From Labilibaculum sp. DW002 (GTDB lineage Bacteria > Bacteroidota > Bacteroidia > Bacteroidales > Marinifilaceae), in assembly GCF_029029525.1 (NCBI RefSeq), contig NZ_JAKJSC010000001.1, positions 1,054,001 to 1,118,000 of the forward strand: a DNA stretch of 64,000 nucleotides, given 5' to 3'. Shown here piece by piece: positions 62,590 to 64,000 of the stretch. The notes under the pieces were generated by a model. That model saw only the letters and a list, made by a program, of their open reading frames with translations, made no database searches and was not told the DNA's origin. Every line of letters starts with the position of its first letter. The stretch's first letter is position 1. The translations under genes were made by a program, and so were the position numbers.

Positions 62590-64000
62590 TTAAATATTAA
62601 TAACTTCTGGTTTATATATTACATTCTTTATTGTATTCAATATCTTTTTTATAACACTAACATTCAATATTATAAATAGAATTAATGGTACGAATACTGC
62701 TAACCTAATCTCCATGAGTGAAATCACAACAGCTACTAAATAAGGAATCAATAATTTAATTGGAAATGCCTCCTGAAATATTGATAAAAACGATATTTTT
62801 CGCCCTAAATTCTTCTTCCCAAAATAGACGAACAAAAGAATACAAAATAAATAAGCAAACATTGTTGCAATAATAACATGTGAATAAACTATCTGAAAGA
62901 CGACAACTAATATCAGAGCTAGTAATACATTAATAAATAAGGCTACAAAAGATACTAAAGCAATTATTTTTTCTTTATTTCTTGCCATTAAATATGAATT
63001 GTATCCAAATGCATTTGTATACAAAACAATGGTCAATGCTATTAAATTGAGTGCAGGCAGTGTATCAACATACTTAGGTAATAATTGTACAAAAATTGGA
63101 AAAAATACAAGTGCTATATATATCAATCCATGCGATAAGTATACATAATTCGTTCTGATTTTTTCTATATTCTTTTCCACCACATCAGGATCATCCGAAT
63201 TAAGCTTATCAATCAATTTTGGAAAAACTACAAACGTCATAGCCTCTAATAACAGTAATATTGAATTTGCCAAAGTATAAGAGAACGTGAAATAACCGAA
63301 TTCCTTTACGGGATAATAAATACTAACAATTGTCCTTACCGAAATTATTAGAAGGTAAAAGCAAATATTATATACAAAAAGAAAAAATCCTTTATTGATT
63401 ATAATTTTACTGTCTTTAAGGTTTACATTTCCCTTGACAGGCAAAACCTTTCTAAAAATAAACATTAAAAAAGAAAGTGTGTGTCCTAACAAATAAATAC
63501 CTAATAAAATTACAATTAAATTTTTGTCGTCAACAGTAATAAGTGCAATCAATACAAGAAACGGAATTATAGATTGATAAAAGGCAATCTCAAATAATTT
63601 ATTTCGAACACGATAAATGGTCATCAGTAACATGTTTACATAGACAAACATCGCTATTAAGCATATTGGATAAAATAAATTTCCAACTTCATACTTTTCA
63701 AAAAAATAAATTCCATAATAATAATAATATAATGCTAACAATAAAACGATAAAGCATAAACAGCTAATTAAGGCAAAAGCGTTAGAAATTAGATCTCTAA
63801 TTTTAAATTCATCTTTTTTATGTTGAACAAGAAGAATATTAATCGCATTTGATATTCCAAAATTGGTAATTTGAAAATATGACAAAAGAAGTAATAAAAA
63901 ACCCCATAAGCCAAAATAGTAAGGCCCTAGCTTTACTGCAATAAATATCGATATAACGAATTGGGCAAAATAAGTAAGATATCTGGTTGCTAGGTATACT
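62590..64000 (-). CDS. Wzx-like oligosaccharide flippase, 5' end outside window
   Basis: Multi-helix membrane protein of the MOP/PST flippase family. The frame is open to the last base; upstream of the alternative TTG at 63885 it continues as VKLGPYYFGLWGFL, the conserved start region of Wzx proteins, so the gene begins beyond the edge. At least ten hydrophobic helices are visible in 470 codons, with the loop LDKL-NSDDPDVVEKN typical of the family. It moves undecaprenyl-linked repeat units across the inner membrane. Its presence marks the downstream genes as a Wzx/Wzy-type cluster; no wzy is seen yet. Confidence 0.88.
   Translation of the reverse strand, partial: VYLATRYLTYFAQFVISIFIAVKLGPYYFGLWGFLLLLLSYFQITNFGISNAINILLVQHKKDEFKIRDLISNAFALISCLCFIVLLLALYYYYYGIYFFEKYEVGNLFYPICLIAMFVYVNMLLMTIYRVRNKLFEIAFYQSIIPFLVLIALITVDDKNLIVILLGIYLLGHTLSFLMFIFRKVLPVKGNVNLKDSKIIINKGFFLFVYNICFYLLIISVRTIVSIYYPVKEFGYFTFSYTLANSILLLLEAMTFVVFPKLIDKLNSDDPDVVEKNIEKIRTNYVYLSHGLIYIALVFFPIFVQLLPKYVDTLPALNLIALTIVLYTNAFGYNSYLMARNKEKIIALVSFVALFINVLLALILVVVFQIVYSHVIIATMFAYLFCILLFVYFGKKNLGRKISFLSIFQEAFPIKLLIPYLVAVVISLMEIRLAVFVPLILFIILNVSVIKKILNTIKNVIYKPEVINI

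Overview
The window looks like a chromosomal segment of an AT-rich Gram-negative member of the Bacteroidota, probably a marine Marinilabiliales/Bacteroidales-type organism. The support is an Oar-like TonB-dependent receptor with a carboxypeptidase-regulatory domain, LytTR two-component systems, DUF3857 transglutaminase proteins, a Wzi capsule-assembly barrel, the Bacteroidetes-type fused hisIE and hisB genes, and a few TAnnTTTG promoter boxes. The lineage is an inference from gene style; no rRNA or other marker gene is present. I found no tRNA, rRNA, CRISPR array, insertion sequence or prophage.

Layout. 0-8.7 kb: metallophosphoesterase (cut by the left edge); a LytS/LytTR two-component pair divergent from a small MotA/ExbB-like membrane protein, with inverted candidate LytTR sites between them; a large TolB-like secreted metalloprotease; PPK2; methionine aminopeptidase. 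8.7-15 kb: a surface-glycan block with an IspD/TarI-type cytidylyltransferase, a TagB/TagF-type CDP-alditol transferase, a HIT-cytidylyltransferase fusion, two glycosyltransferases, a Kdo/LPS-kinase-like protein and a NUDIX hydrolase. 15-24.3 kb: gamma-glutamyltransferase, Oar-like receptor, CBM9-like protein, nitroreductase and a periplasmic-binding-domain histidine kinase.

24.3-31.6 kb: a complete his operon (hisG-D-C-B-H-A-F-IE) on the minus strand, led by an 18-codon leader peptide with five consecutive His codons, an antiterminator pairing and an intrinsic terminator, i.e. a full attenuator. 31.6-34.6 kb: a gene-free 650 bp stretch with C5/G5 tracts and stem-loops, followed by glnK-amt and a DUF3332 lipoprotein. 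34.7-37.4 kb: a kinase with an NMT1/THI5-like sensor.

37.4-44.05 kb: a five-gene minus-strand operon that I consider the best candidate for an undescribed system. It encodes a processive GT2 polysaccharide synthase, a membrane-anchored HEAT-repeat protein, a secreted CotH-family kinase, a TPR-YaiO outer-membrane barrel and an unrecognised single-pass membrane protein. The parts fit a synthase-dependent exopolysaccharide assembly and export machine. 44-50.2 kb: DsrE, DUF2461, HD hydrolase and two DUF3857 transglutaminase-like proteins, the first lacking its catalytic residues.

50.7-64 kb: mannose-1-phosphate guanylyltransferase, a response-regulator/degenerate-kinase fusion, Wzi, a 45-residue small protein, and a Wzx-dependent O-antigen or capsule cluster (DegT aminotransferase, PIG-L deacetylase, formyltransferase-like protein, ATP-grasp/epimerase fusion, initiating sugar transferase, GT-B-like protein, flippase cut by the right edge). 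Three separate surface-glycan loci in 64 kb is the dominant theme.
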